A stretch of DNA of 64,000 bases, taken from positions 1,582-65,581 of the forward strand of contig NW_001799005.1 of assembly GCF_000165425.1 (NCBI RefSeq), read 5' to 3'. This stretch comes from Paramecium tetraurelia. Its lineage: Eukaryota; Ciliophora; Oligohymenophorea; Peniculida; Parameciidae. The notes under the pieces were generated by a model. That model worked only from the letters and a program-made list of their open reading frames with translations, searched no databases and was not told the origin of the DNA. The translations under genes were made by a program, and so were the position numbers. Below are positions 25,201 through 37,089 of this stretch, one piece after another. The first letter of the stretch is position 1. Every line of letters starts with the position of its first letter.

Positions 25201-28200
25201 TTTGGCTGCATTAACTGAGCAAGTATTTAAGAACCCTATGCAAGCCTCATAAGTAAATGGACCAGTATAACTAGCACAAGTGGGAGCTGTAACAACGGGG
25301 GCAGTGATGGCTTCACATCCAGTTTTATCTGTTTTAACCTGGCAATCATATAATTTACAAATTGCATCGGTATATGAAATTGCTACTGCTCCTGTTTTAA
25401 AGAGTTTTACAGCGGGGCAAGGATCGGAAGCAGCACCATCATATACTTCACATGCAGCACCGGCAGAATTTACAGTACATTTCGTTTCCGTAACTCCTGA
25501 AAGACAACCTGTGAAAGGAGTTAAATAATCAGCGCAATCATCTTATTTCTCAATACAAGCAGTCAATTCCGAATTTACTGAACATGCATCACTACTAATT
25601 CCTTTACAATAAGCAGGAGTCAATCCTACACCAGTTATTGTACCACAGCCGGCTGTAACAATTACTGCTGCCCCAGTAGCATATTTGCAAGTAGTACCAC
25701 TTAAATAGCATTTTCCTTCATCTGAACCTGTACAATTAGCTGCCAAAGTAGCTGCACATGTAGCAACTGTCATCACACATCCGGTTCCATCTCTTTTGAG
25801 TGTACATTAAGGGTTATATGCTTGACAAGTGTCATAATTGAATGGACCTGTGAAAGCTGCGCAGTTTGCAGTACATTTTGTTCCACTTGTCCATGTACAA
25901 GAAGCTTTCTTGCTCTTGCAAATTCCAGGACCAGTTCCAGCAATATCACTGCATTTAGTTGCATCTACTATTTTGGCACAAGCAGGTCCAGTTGTATTCC
26001 AATAACAAAATTTATCAGTACTACCCCAAACACAATTTCCTTCTGTCTAACCTGCACAGCTTGCTGTTGCAGTAAGACAACCTGTGCCATCTACTTTCAC
26101 AGAGCATGTTGCACTCAAATATTAGCAATATTCTAGTGTAAATCCTGTTCCTGTAGCTAGGGTGCAGTCGATCGTTGCATTGGCGCATGCTCCACTACTC
26201 CATTCACATTATTACTTTCTGCCTATTGTATGTGCCACGCAAGCACCTTCATTCTTAATTTCTGCACAAGTAGCTTATTTCAAAGCACATTTTCTCTATG
26301 TTAATGTACATTTTTTTGAAAATGTTTAACATTCATCATCATTATCATAACTAACGGAATCTTCTGCATCTGCACAAGATTTATCTTTACAAGTACCACT
26401 AAAATTACATACATTTCCTGCTGTGTCTATTTTGCATTAGCCTTCGACAGTATATTTATCACATGCAACTATATCTTAGCATTTATTTAAAGCTGCATTT
26501 ACTGTACATGTGCCAATCGCACCTTTACAGTCATCATGATTGTAAGCATCCAATGTGATATTTGCACAAGTCTTATCTCTACAAGATGCTGATTTTACAT
26601 CCCAATAGCAATCCTTAGTTTAAGTATCACTAACTTAAATCAAACCTGACTATTTACAAGCAGCTTCAGCTAATCCACTGCAAGCTTTAGGTCTGGGAAT
26701 ACATTTATCTCCAGCTGTATTAACGACACATTTCAAACTTTAATAACCCCAGCAACCACTTTAACTTACACCAGCTTTTAAAGAAACAAGATGTGCATTT
26801 TCACATTTAATATCAATGCAAACTGGAGAAGCAGCATCAGTTTAATCATCCCATTAACATTTTAATGGAGTAATAGATCTAGTTTATTCAATTTGGCAAT
26901 TATCTTATAATTTTCTTGCACCGCAAGTGGCAGGAAGATCAATACAACCCGCTCCATCATTATCAACAACACATCCTGATTTATAACCAGTACATCCAGC
27001 ACTTGTAGTATAATCAGTAGATGAGGCAGTAGAACAAGATTAATCGACACAATTTTTTCCATTCAATCCACATTTTCCACCACCCTTTTTAATTTAGCAA
27101 CCTTCTGTAGTGGTAATAGCTTCACATTTGATAGGTAAGTCCATACATCCTAAACCTGAATTATCTAAAGTACATGTAGATAGATATGAATTGCACTATG
27201 AATGGGTATTAAAGTCTTTGGATGCTAAGGAACATTACTTTTAATAGCATTTTCCTTTGAATACACAGGGTTTATTATTTAAATCAGTATTACAATTAGC
27301 CTCTTCTTAAACATTTTCGCATGTCTTCTCAACACAAGTTGAACCGCTACCTACAGTACATGTACCTAAAAAGGCATTGCATAATGAATGGTTGTTATTT
27401 GAGGTAGGTGAATTAGTGCAAATCTTAGTCCAACACTTTCCACTATCCCAGAAACAAGTTTTACCAGTACCATCTGTTTTACAGGCAGCTTCCAAATTTA
27501 TTGCCTCACAAGTTGTATTAACTCTGCAACCTCCTCCATCTTAAGTCACACATTTTTAATTTGGTAGATAAGCTTCACATTATTCATTTGTTGTATTTGT
27601 TTTTGGAGCATTAGTGCATGATCTATCTTAACATCCAGAAGTAGCACCAGCTTTTGCTGTGCATGTGGCCATAAATGTAGTACATTAGTCATGTCCAACA
27701 TATTGACTACCAGCATTATCACAGGTCTTGCTTTTACAAGCAGCTCCATCCCAATGGCAGAGAGCTCCAGTTAATGTTTTATCACAAGCATCCTTAATAG
27801 TTGCAGCACCACAACCAGTGTTATCTGTGCATCCACTTCCTGTGGTAATACATTTTTTCAAATAGGATTAGCAACTTGTATTAGTTTTGTTTGTGGCCAA
27901 AGCATTTGCACATGTTTTATCAACACATGCTGTGCCATTCCAGAAGCACTCTTCATTCAAATTATTGGTAACACATGCTGCTTAAATTGCAGCTGAACCA
28001 CAATTTGATCTTGTAACACAACCCCCACCTTATTTTGTAGTACATGTTGAAATAAAGTCTTTGCAAGCTTAATCTGTAGCCAGTTCAGTTGGAGCATTAT
28101 CACATGTCTTATCTATACATTTTCCTTTACTCCAAAAGCATGCTACTCCTGATTTGTCCTTAACACAACCAATTTCAGCAACTTAATCTTCACATTTAGC

Positions 28201-28794
28201 TCCCAATTCAATGCAACCTCCTCCTTCTTTGGCTGTACATTTAGAAAGCTAAGCTCTGCAGGTAGCATCAGATACTAATGTAATTGGCAATTTAGGGCAG
28301 TCATCAGCATCTTCACATTTAGGATTAGCTGCATCTGCTGTGTTCCAGTAGCAATATCTTCCTAAGGTATTAACAACACATGATTTAGAGGTCTAATAGG
28401 TTGAACATGCTGCTTTTTCGACACATCTTACTCCATCTGTAATACATCTGGTTGAGACTGCTTAACATTTTGCATCATCATCATAGACAAATGGTGTGCA
28501 TGCAGTGAAGTGAGTACAAACCTTGCCATCCCATGCACAAGGGTTTTTCTTTGGACATTCTTCTGCTGTATTGAATTAATCACAGTAAGCAGCAAAAGTT
28601 GTTGTATCTGTTGGTGTTGTTGGTGTTTCAGTCACTGCACATGCTTTTTTTGTTTTATCCCATGTGCAACCAGTTCTTTTTGCACAATCTGTCTCTGTGA
28701 GCATTTATGTGCATGTACAAGTTGTAGCTATTGTAACTGTCTAGCAGTTTGTTAGTATTACTAACAATGCTATCAATAGAATAGTTTTATTCAT
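22252..28794 (-). CDS. Cysteine-rich GPI-type surface (immobilisation) antigen
   Basis: One uninterrupted frame of 2,181 codons (6,543 nt), start MNKTILLIALLVILTNC at 28,794, stop TGA at 22,252-22,254. The N-terminus is a signal peptide. The body is made of tandem modules of roughly 65-80 residues with regular cysteines, Thr/Ala/Ser-rich spacers and aromatic CxWD or CYWD-like centres, as in Paramecium surface antigens. The C-terminus has a small-residue/Asn-Thr-rich linker and a hydrophobic tail ending GFTSIVVGLLMSS, typical of a GPI-attachment signal. Family knowledge: such proteins coat cell and cilia, and usually one is expressed at a time. There is no intron and GC content is visibly above the surroundings. 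The internal repeats are diverged rather than near identical. Antigen type (A, B and so on) cannot be told from reading. Confidence 0.93.
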
Positions 28795-29051
28795 TAAAGT
28801 ATTAATATTTAAAAATTATAAATAAAGGTATTTAAAATGCTTGAGTATTAATAATTTTAGAATTTCAAATAACATCATATTTTTAGATAAATAAATAATC
28901 AAAATTTATTCCAGAATATAATCTTGAAAATTTGAAATTATTCTTTAAAATAGCGGAAGGCTAGACATAGCTAAGAATGAAATGAAGAAAAGAAGAGTTT
29001 GTCTCCCCAACGACAATTTGACATTGATAGTCCAGCTGTAGATGTGTCCAA
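28795..29051. promoter_or_regulatory. 5' flank of the surface-antigen gene
   Basis: AT-rich sequence directly upstream of the antigen start on the minus strand. Antigen promoters in Paramecium are known to be short and close to the ATG; no specific box was recognised here, so the call is positional only. Confidence 0.25.
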
Positions 29052-29579
29052 TCAAGAGTGTAAATATACTTCTTAAAACACATATAAACATTTGTATTTG
29101 AGATCATTATCACTTTTTGTTAATCTTATGACGATAGAATACTTATTAGAAGAGTTTTGATGGTAGAAAGTCTCAATTATTTTTATATCAAACAAAATTT
29201 TTATATTTAAGTTGCTTACCTCATCAAGGTTATACTCTTCTGATAAAAATTCTTGATAGAAATGTTTTCGGCTGTCCCTTCTGAGGAATTTGATGAGATT
29301 ATATATTCTTTTTAAATACAATTATTTTTCCAAGGCTTTGACTTCACAGAAACCAAATTTGATGTCAAATTCGATAAAAAACAACTAGAACCATTTGCAA
29401 CTCAGACTATTGCTGTTTGCTTATCGAAATGGATGCATTCTTAATAAAAGAGTATAAGAATGCTAAAGTACGAAAAAACACTGAAAAGAAACAAGTTAAG
29501 AAATGAAGAAATTAAGAAAATAAGAAGTAAGAAAGGAAATTACATAAAGACCATCCTTAGTTTGATTATTGAAGTTCAT
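29052..29579 (-). CDS. Hypothetical 175-aa ORF upstream of the antigen gene
   Basis: With TGA as sole stop, a frame is open from ATG at 29,579 (MNFNNQTKDGLYVISFL) to TGA at 29,052-29,054. The C-terminal half (KFLRRDSRKHFYQEFLSEEY) has balanced, protein-like composition; the N-terminal half is hydrophobic and low in complexity. No family was recognised. In DNA this AT-rich a TGA-free frame of this length can occur by chance, and the plus strand opposite is also partly open (lysine-rich), so the gene is doubtful. Confidence 0.3.
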
Positions 29580-30055
29580 GAGTTATATATGAAATTCAAG
29601 TCAAAAGTGTATTCATCTGAATAATTAATAATCTAGAATTCTAAAACCTTCCGAAAATCGTAGAATAGAAATTCCCTGCGTTATTACTCAAAGTTATTAA
29701 AAGCGTTTGAAGAAAAAGAAAGGACCACAAGTGTTCAATCTATAATAAATTTAGTAAAAAACGACATTTCCTTTATTAATTCAAATCGAATAATTAGTGG
29801 CAAAAATAACTCAAATTTTGGTCAGGGTAATAATTGGCTTTGGAAGAATATTTTGTTGCTACATTTCGTATTAGGTTGGTTAAAAGGAAATAGGTTAAAT
29901 TAATTTAGAAATTCTTATTACAAATACTTATTATATTAATTAATTAATTATAAAATTTATATACTGATTTTTTATATTAGGATATATTAATGAAAGAATA
30001 TTTTTTGCTAAATATAAACAGAAATATCTGTAATTCAAGTATTATTTATAAATAA
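29580..30055. other. Intergenic spacer with weak plus-strand open frames
   Basis: Two overlapping plus-strand frames are open between about 29,650 and 29,990 but neither begins with a usable Met nor contains a known motif. The 3' part is the presumed promoter of the VWA gene. Confidence 0.35.
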
Positions 30056-32558
30056 ATGGATTAAGAAGTTCAAGTTAAGTATTTTAGGCTCCCCCAAAAG
30101 GAAGATGGTGAAAAAGGGTTGCTGATCTCCATTCTCGATTGTTCAGGATCAATGTCAAGCTGTATATTTAATCCAATATATTTTAGATTGGAAATATGTT
30201 TCCATTTATCATAATGAATTGATACAAAAGGCATCCATGTCAATAGCCATTACTTTTGACACAGCCGTCAAAGTGTTGCAACCAAATGAAAATATCCATC
30301 CAAACATAAACTAATATGGTGGAGGAGGTACCAACATAACATGTGCATTTGTTGCCTTGAATTAAGAAATTAAAAAAAGAAATATCACAAGTGATTTAAC
30401 AGTGGTCTTTGTATCTGATGGGCAAGGAAGTTATGACGAGAAATAAATTAAGTAAGATATGCCTACGGTCTAAAATCTAAATTTCATCTGCATTGGAGTA
30501 GGAAATGGATTCCCAACGCATATTTCAATGAGTCTTAGATCACTCTATCACACAGGTAACTTGTCAATACCTCCTGTGTTCATTGTCTCAGTCCAAGAAT
30601 AATATGCATCCAAATCAAGAGAGGATTACTTGGATTCAATATTCAAAGAAGAATTTGAATCTGTCGGTGCTATATTAAAGCCAAGAAAGTAATGCTAGAC
30701 TACTCCTTGCTTGTCCTTCCCTTGGAGTCAGGAGAAAACAACAATGGTTTGGTCTGGCAGTTGGGTTGGAAGCCATGACCATGAAATTATTTTCGATGGA
30801 GTTGTAGTCTAGGCCTCAAATCCATCCGAGCCTATGATTTTAGAGTTGGCATCATATTGGTTATAGAACATTTAGTTGCTCTCATTGAAAGCAAAGGTAA
30901 GATAGGAAGCATAAGCCGCTCTTGCAGAATTAGAGAGATTATCAAATTAAATTCCAAAACTTTAAGGTTAGAAGAAATAAAAGACTTTTGCTTAGAGAGT
31001 GCAAGAATCATAAGGTAAGGATACAGGACTCTCAGATCTCGTTGCTGAATTGAAATTATTCACATAAGACTTCACATTAAATTAATTAAATGACAAGGAT
31101 GCAGCTGACAGATTGAAGATAGGAACTAAAGTAGGTAAATTTCACAATAAGGCTCTTAAATTTGCTGGATTATCATTAGAGGATTTTACTAAGGCCAAAT
31201 AATAGTTCATTGAGTGTCTTAAGTAACATAAGTTCGATGGCAATGATGGAGATAGATCCATTATGACACTATAAAGTTAGAAGGAGATATTATAAGAAGA
31301 AGATCTAATCTATGGATTGGAAAACTGCACATCTCAATATTAATTGGTCACCGCATTCCCAATAATTGGTTATGGATTGTAGGTCAAAAGATCAAATGCA
31401 AGTATGATTGATCCATACAAAATTGAAATTGTCTCTGTAGTTAGGATCCACAAATTTTTAGATTCAGTTTCCTTAATCGAGCACCCTCAACATGAATTAA
31501 AGTTTTAAATTGGAAATGGAGAGGAGGAGATTGTAAATTGTATTCTCCCCTTGTACACAAAGAAGAATGAGGATCTTAAGCCATTCTTCAGATCTTTATT
31601 ATTCCACACAATAATGACATTCGTAGTGTGCGAGAACGCAGATGTGTGTTTTGATTATTCATATGCCGCCTTATTAGCTAATACTCTATTGTTTTTGATT
31701 AGGTAACCAAAGTCTGAATGGACTAAGGAGATGATAAGTTTGATCAATGAATCCTATACTTTAGCCTATGGGTAAAAATATAAGGGGTACACAGAAAAGT
31801 TAATTAACAACCCAATCTAAACCTTGGTTGATGTTAATAAGGATTTCGATACTCAATGTTAAGATACAATCAAGGCAGTTCTTATTTTATCAGCTGAGAA
31901 GGATAAATTATAGTAGGAATAGGTAAGAAATGTCCTTGATAGATTTGTGGTTGAAACTATCGGGAGAGTCTTGAAAGACATGGCTAGTAAGGATCACATC
32001 AACATCTTCTTCAATGTCGAGAATGAAGCTTAAGTAATTGGAGTATTGAGCGAGAAAATCATTAATGGATTTGACAATGAAAAATTGAAGGAATATAAAA
32101 CTATGTCTGCAATTACTTCTTAAATATTCGTCGAGGTTGAAAAGATCTAGGTTGAGGATTTGTAATTGCAAATGGCATTCAAAAAGGATGAAGTAATTAA
32201 ATTGTTATCCCACTCTAAATACAAATATGAAAACTTATAAGGCATTTATGAGTACTTTATGCTTGAGGAAATCCCCTAAAATTTATTTATCGCAGCAGTA
32301 TTCCATGCAAGATACCAAAGATCCATTGAGAGAGCAACCAATGAGTTCATTGCAGATCTTGATTAACTTAATAAGGAGATTTAATTTGTGAAGAAGAAGT
32401 CTGTCAAATTGGATGTGTTGGAGAAGTGTAAAGTAGAAATCAGAAGCCACGTTCAGAAGATGGGAATCAGCAATATGTTTGTGTAAAGAATGCCTGGATT
32501 TGGAATAAGCAGAAGAAGAAGAAGAAGACCTAATGTGAATAAGTTGTAGCAGAAATGA
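30056..32558 (+). CDS. von Willebrand factor A (VWA) domain protein
   Basis: Start MDQEVQVKYFRLPQ at 30,056, TGA at 32,556-32,558. A 25-nt intron (30,162-30,186) splits the gene immediately after the metal-binding MIDAS signature DCSGSMS. Later MIDAS elements are seen as GGGGTNITCA (Thr) and VVFVSDGQGSY (Asp). After the VWA domain (about residues 25-200) come a proline/cysteine-containing spacer, a helical region (QEAQAALAELERL), and a long unassigned C-terminal part ending in a basic Arg tract. About 825 residues. VWA domains bind partners through a divalent metal; this cytosolic-looking version (no signal peptide) is probably a ligand-binding or complex-assembly protein. Partner unknown. 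Confidence 0.85.
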
Positions 32559-32783
32559 TGAATTACAATTAATATAAATTTATTGATAAAATTAAATTAT
32601 ATATAGAATTCTACTTAATGTTGCTTTGCCCCCCAAATTTATGTATAAGAAAATTTCAAAATAGGGCATTTTGAGAACCAGAAATCAATCAGTATCAAAT
32701 ATATCATATGCTAAAGCGCTATAATTGTGTTGATGACTTTACAATTCATATATTTGATACTCACATTCAACAACATAAATGAG

Positions 32784-33443
32784 ATGAATAAAGAATAGAG
32801 TCTCGTTGATAATTTAGATTGCATGGAGAAATATGGAATAGACATAAATAACATAAGAATCTATAATGTGCTCGTCTTTGAATGCTATATACCGGTACTT
32901 GCATATTTCATATTGTCTTTATTTTGCTGTCAACTATGCCATGTTGATAAGAAGTAAATAAATTCCATAACAATTAGACTTACAGGGTACAGAAATAGAT
33001 TGATTAAGCAATCCTTTAAGTTAAGACTCATTATAAGGATAACTTTTGAATTGATAATTGCTATTATTCTAATGTTATAGTTTATAGAGGTAATAAATGT
33101 TAATTAATCCATTATCGATGTTTGTTATTCCAATTAGTTGGTTTATCAATTTGATATGAAATTATTTTACCCATGCATCATAAATTTAATGGTATTTCTG
33201 CTTTTGGTTGCATTTGATAACACCTGCTATTTCATAATTGTTTGCTACACCAATGACTTTTATTGGGGATGCTATCATGATGAGGAACTCCCTATTATAA
33301 GTGTTGTTGAGACATAATCGTTTAGTTTTGCAAAGAACAGTGTAGAAAGCTCAACTGATTAATAAAGTATTTAATTTAAGGATTAAATTAGAAAGTCAAG
33401 AGGAGAATCCCTCTCCTTATTTTGGTATCTGAAACAGAAGTGA
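32784..33443 (+). CDS. Multi-pass membrane protein, unassigned
   Basis: A 219-residue frame without intron, start MNKEQSLVDNLDCMEKYG at 32,784, TGA at 33,441-33,443. At least three hydrophobic spans are visible: VLAYFILSLFCC, LIIRITFELIIAIILML and CIINLMVFLLLVAFDNTCYFIIVC. The basic stretch between spans 1 and 2 and a polar C-terminal tail suggest cytosolic faces. Cysteine-rich around the membrane. No family was recognised; codon use with frequent TAA/TAG glutamines resembles the neighbours. Confidence 0.7.
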
Positions 33444-33489
33444 AATATAATTAAATAAATTTACAATAAAATTAATAATAAATTAAGCT

Positions 33490-33768
33490 ATGGGGAACGA
33501 TATACAGCGAGTATAACAATTAGGGGATAGTATAAGATAATTGCGAGAAGATATGGATGCATTGTCCAAAATTACACCTTAAGTTGAAAAGATGGTTGCA
33601 TTGGCAGGCACCTTAGAGTCTACAACTAAAAATGTAATTGAATCTTTTAAGTATAAGATTAATGAGAATATATCTAAAGTGAGCAAAACAGTTTCAGATG
33701 TTGAAGATAAGACAAAAAAAGTAAAGGAATTGGTGGATAAAGTACCTGCAGGCATGAAATTTTTTTGA
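33490..33768 (+). CDS. Small coiled-coil protein with possible N-myristoylation site
   Basis: A 92-residue intronless frame, start MGNDIQRVQQLGDSIRQL at 33,490, TGA at 33,766-33,768. Heptad-like spacing of hydrophobics over most of the length (IRQLREDMDALSKI, VSKTVSDVEDKTKKVKELV) predicts a coiled coil. The Gly at position 2 makes N-myristoylation possible but not proven. Lies 47 bp after the membrane protein on the same strand. No family recognised; the composition recalls small SNARE-like or tethering helices, which is only an analogy. Confidence 0.65.
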
Positions 33769-33968
33769 GAATTAATAAATACATTTTATTTATTTATACA
33801 TATATATGTATTAATTTATTCAAAAAACTTGAATATTTTAATTTCTATTTAATCTTTAATAATAATATTATTAATGACATATTATAAAATAATTTGCAAT
33901 TTGATTGGATGGAACTTGAATCTTATCCCTGAATTTAAAAGATCCTTCCCTAATATTTATAATTAACA

Positions 33969-34527
33969 ATGAAATCAATTGCAACATTATTCATTACCAT
34001 CGCAATAGCCTCATGTGTGTATACACCTGCTGAACGTCAATTCAATTAAGAAGCCCTGACTGGAGCCTATGCTTTTAATAAATTGTCTGAGCCATAACAT
34101 ATTTCAAATTGTGGAGATGATGCTACTTAGATTGATCTTTTTAATTTTGTTGGCTATATGCTCCAAAAGGCTGACAAAGCAAGTGTGTCTTAATTATTGG
34201 GATTAAAGAAGGAAGTGGATGACTACTTTAATGTATTGAACAATGTAATGATTTTAGGGACTTCCCGAAGAATACACAAATTGTTTGTATGCTGAGCCAG
34301 AATTTTTGGAGATTTGCACTATATATGGATTGAAGGAGACAGACAAGATGGAATAGATTACCGATAAAATTTATCAATATGCGATGGGACACTTCATTGC
34401 CACTAAGAAGGAGATTCATTAGGGTAATCTATATTGGAACACTTATCACGAATACAATGATGCCGGCTATCTAATTGCCAGTTTTACCAAGAAGGCCTTA
34501 GTAACAGGAGTCGAATATGTTGAATGA
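33969..34527 (+). CDS. Small secreted protein
   Basis: Start MKSIATLFITIAIASCVYTP at 33,969, TGA at 34,525-34,527, with one 25-nt intron at 34,233-34,257 (GTATTGAACA...TTTTAG) that restores the frame into GLPEEYTNCLYAEPEFLEIC. The N-terminal 18 residues form a signal peptide. The mature part of about 150 residues has four cysteines that could form two disulfides and is otherwise helical and polar. No known family was recognised. It is convergent with the SPRY-like gene, the two stop codons being only 30 bp apart. Confidence 0.75.
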
Positions 34528-34557
34528 TTGTTTGAATAATAACATTATTTATGTATT

Positions 34558-35232
34558 TCATAATGTTTCAATTCTTGCTTCTGATACTTTGGCTTCTTTG
34601 CTGTCCCAACCACTGAATAAATAGGCTGCAAATCTGTAATTTTTGTTTGGGGGCAACTTAAAGGTTATGGATTTGTTGTTCTCTCCAGCTTTTCTGATAG
34701 AGAAGACATCCCCATTTCTAAGACATTCTATAATTTCCCCTTTATGCACTTCGATACCCAAAGATTTCTTATCGAGTGCTTCATCATTGGAGGCAGCAAC
34801 CACTAAATGATAGATTGAGCAATATTACGTTTGTCCGAATAGACAATCCACATTCCATGATTCAATCCATAGTTACAGTTTCCGGAAAAGTCAGTTTCCT
34901 TGATGATATCGAAATCAACAACTCCAATTCCTATGCTCTACGAAATAAATATAAATTTAACTGTTTAAATTGTGTCACAACAAATCTTGACTTTTAATAT
35001 GTCTTATTCCTTGGCTACTTCATCCAGAAGAACAAGGCCTCCCTCCTCTTGTTCTTCGACGACAGCTAGATTGCCATGTACTTCAACATATTCGCTTTTG
35101 TATGTTGTGCTGAAGTTTCTTGCTTATGCCAAACTTCCAATTTATTGAAACTGTGGATCACCTATAACTGTGTTGCTGGTTTCGCAATTACCCATTACTT
35201 TATTAAATAAATGATTGAAAATATTTTTCCAT
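34558..35232 (-). CDS. SPRY/B30.2-like domain protein
   Basis: Start MEKYFQSFIQQ at 35,232, TGA ending at 34,558. Two introns are needed: one of about 31 nt beginning GTAATGGG shortly after the start, and one of 26 nt (GTAATATTGC...ATTTAG, about 34,807-34,832) joining MWIVYSDK to LVAASNDEAL. The product, about 205 residues, is rich in beta-strand-like stretches; QSIGIGVVDFD, NYGLNHGMWIVYSD, KGEIIECLRNGDVFSI and KNYRFAAYLFSGWD resemble the order of SPRY-type beta-sandwich strands. This is a motif-level resemblance, not a proven assignment. Such domains bind peptides. No signal peptide or membrane span. Confidence 0.62.
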
Positions 35233-35367
35233 TTTATACACTAAATTGTTATTAAAGAATTAATCTTAGAATTCTTTAACAAAAAAATTAAATTGTAATC
35301 AATAATTAAAAATTAAGAACCAACAACTAATTTTGTGAAACAAATACATATCGAAAATGACGATAAT

Positions 35368-35556
35368 ATGGGAGATTCCATTTTTAGAATCAGCCATATT
35401 ATTCGGCAGTTTCTCGATGGGTATTAAATTACGATATTTTTGAGATTGAATGATGGGGGGGTGAATAGGAGAGTCATCTATGACGAATATTCATTTGATG
35501 ATAAATATGGATAGATTTTTTTTATTATATATATGTATTCATTAATATAAGAATGA
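35368..35556 (+). CDS. Hypothetical 62-aa protein
   Basis: An open frame starting MGDSIFRISHIIRQFLDGYQ at 35,368 with TGA at 35,554-35,556. The first 45 residues are well balanced (charged and hydrophobic residues mixed), the last 15 hydrophobic. No motif was recognised. It sits alone between the SPRY-like gene and the carboxypeptidase gene and may be a small gene or a fragment. Confidence 0.3.
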
Positions 35557-35595
35557 TGTAATAGTTTATGTCAATATAATTTAAATAATATTTGT

Positions 35596-37026
35596 ATGTA
35601 GAAAATCATATTCTTAACCTTCATTACTTTGGGTTTATCCAGGTTGAGTTTCAAAGAAGGCTCTTACAATTACAGCGATATATTTCGAAGTGAAGGAGCA
35701 TTTCCTTAGGGGACAAAATGCAAAAAGGTTGATGCCAAGAAATTGGATCCTCTGTTTGATGATACTCAAGTGATATATTCCGGATATTTGAGTGTGTACG
35801 AGAACAGTAATGCAGCATTGGGATTTATATTTTACGGAAGTCAGAAAGCCAAAACAGAGGGTGAGCTCTAGAATTATCCCACTCTGATTTGGTTGAATGG
35901 TGGACCTGGATCATCTTCCCAATTAGGTAATTTTATGGAGTTGGGACCATTGTTGACATAGAGTGACGGTAGTTTCAAAAAGAACAAATACGCTTGGAAT
36001 ACAGAATACAATGTGATTTTCGTTGATCAACCCATTGGTACAGGTTTGGCTTATGTTGAGAAGCAATCTGAAGTACCTACAAATTAAAAATAAATTGGAT
36101 AACAATTTTTGTACGCTTTGAATGAATTCTTATTCGGAGCAAAGGGTTGTGTGGAACAACAAAAAGTGAAAGGCTTGGCTTAATCACCTTGGTTTGTGTT
36201 TGGCGAGAGCTATGCTGGCAAGTATATATGAAGTTGACTTAGGTATGTTCCAACAATAGCGAAGGCCATCTTGGATTATAATGTTGCTGCACAGAAGAAG
36301 ATTCCATTGAAGGGAGTGGGGATCGGAGATCCATTTACAGACCCATATGCTGTGATCGCAGAGTATGCTGCCTATTCCTTCAATTTGGGTTTGATTGACA
36401 TTCAGGAGAGAATGCAAGTGGACTCGATATTGGCTTACGGGTTGACTGAGTTGAACAAGGGCAACACTTTGGCTGCAAGGGATGCTTTCGAGGAGTCTCT
36501 GGACATCATCATCACTCAAAGTGGAGATATGAATGTGTACAACGTTCTTCAGTATGGCAATTACGGGGAGACTGAGAAATGGGTGGAGGCCTATTTGAAT
36601 AGAGTGGACATTGTGAATTAGTTCGGATTCAGTGAGGATTGGAAATACAAAATCAGTAATGCTGACGATGGTCCAGTGCAGAAGGCTTTGAAATATGACT
36701 TCATGTTGAGGGATGTCGTGTTGACAGTAGAGGAAGTGGTTAAGAAGATCCCATTTTTGATTTACAATGGACAGAATGATCTCATTTGCTCAACTCCAGG
36801 AACTCTGAGATGGGTGTACGATTTGAAGTACGAGAAGATCGAGGAGTATCGTCAGAAGGACTTTGAGGTGTTGAAGATTACAGGGACTGAGAAGATCGTG
36901 GGATATCATAAAGAGGCTGGAAATTTGGAGTTGGTGTTGATTAACAATGCTGGACATCTGGTGCCTACTGACTAGCCTGAAGCATCGTTGTAGATGGTCA
37001 CCACATTTGTTAATAAACATAAATGA
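35596..37026 (+). CDS. Serine carboxypeptidase (family S10)
   Basis: Start MQKIIFLTFITLGLSRLSF at 35,596 (signal peptide), TGA at 37,024-37,026, about 470 residues. Family S10 signatures are clear: the oxyanion segment LIWLNGGPGSSSQLG; the nucleophile in FGESYAGKYVP; the acid in YNGQNDLICSTPG; and the catalytic His in NNAGHLVPTDQP. A 21-nt intron (36,222-36,242) splits the codon of the Lys in AGKYVP. These enzymes remove C-terminal residues from peptides at acid pH in lysosomes/vacuoles or after secretion; the ciliate enzyme probably acts in food vacuoles, which is inference. All catalytic residues are present. Confidence 0.95.
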
Positions 37027-37089
37027 AAATGAGATTTATATAATAACAATATTGGAGGAGATATTTATTATTATTATTAAAAAATACAA

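Noticed and set aside
22634-26136. Plus-strand open frames rich in Val/Ala/Ser/Cys opposite the surface antigen
   Set aside because: They are antisense shadows of the cysteine-rich antigen, whose own frame is open for 2,181 codons with signal peptide and GPI tail.
36184-37020. Minus-strand frames over the carboxypeptidase gene
   Set aside because: Shadows; the plus frame holds all S10 catalytic motifs.
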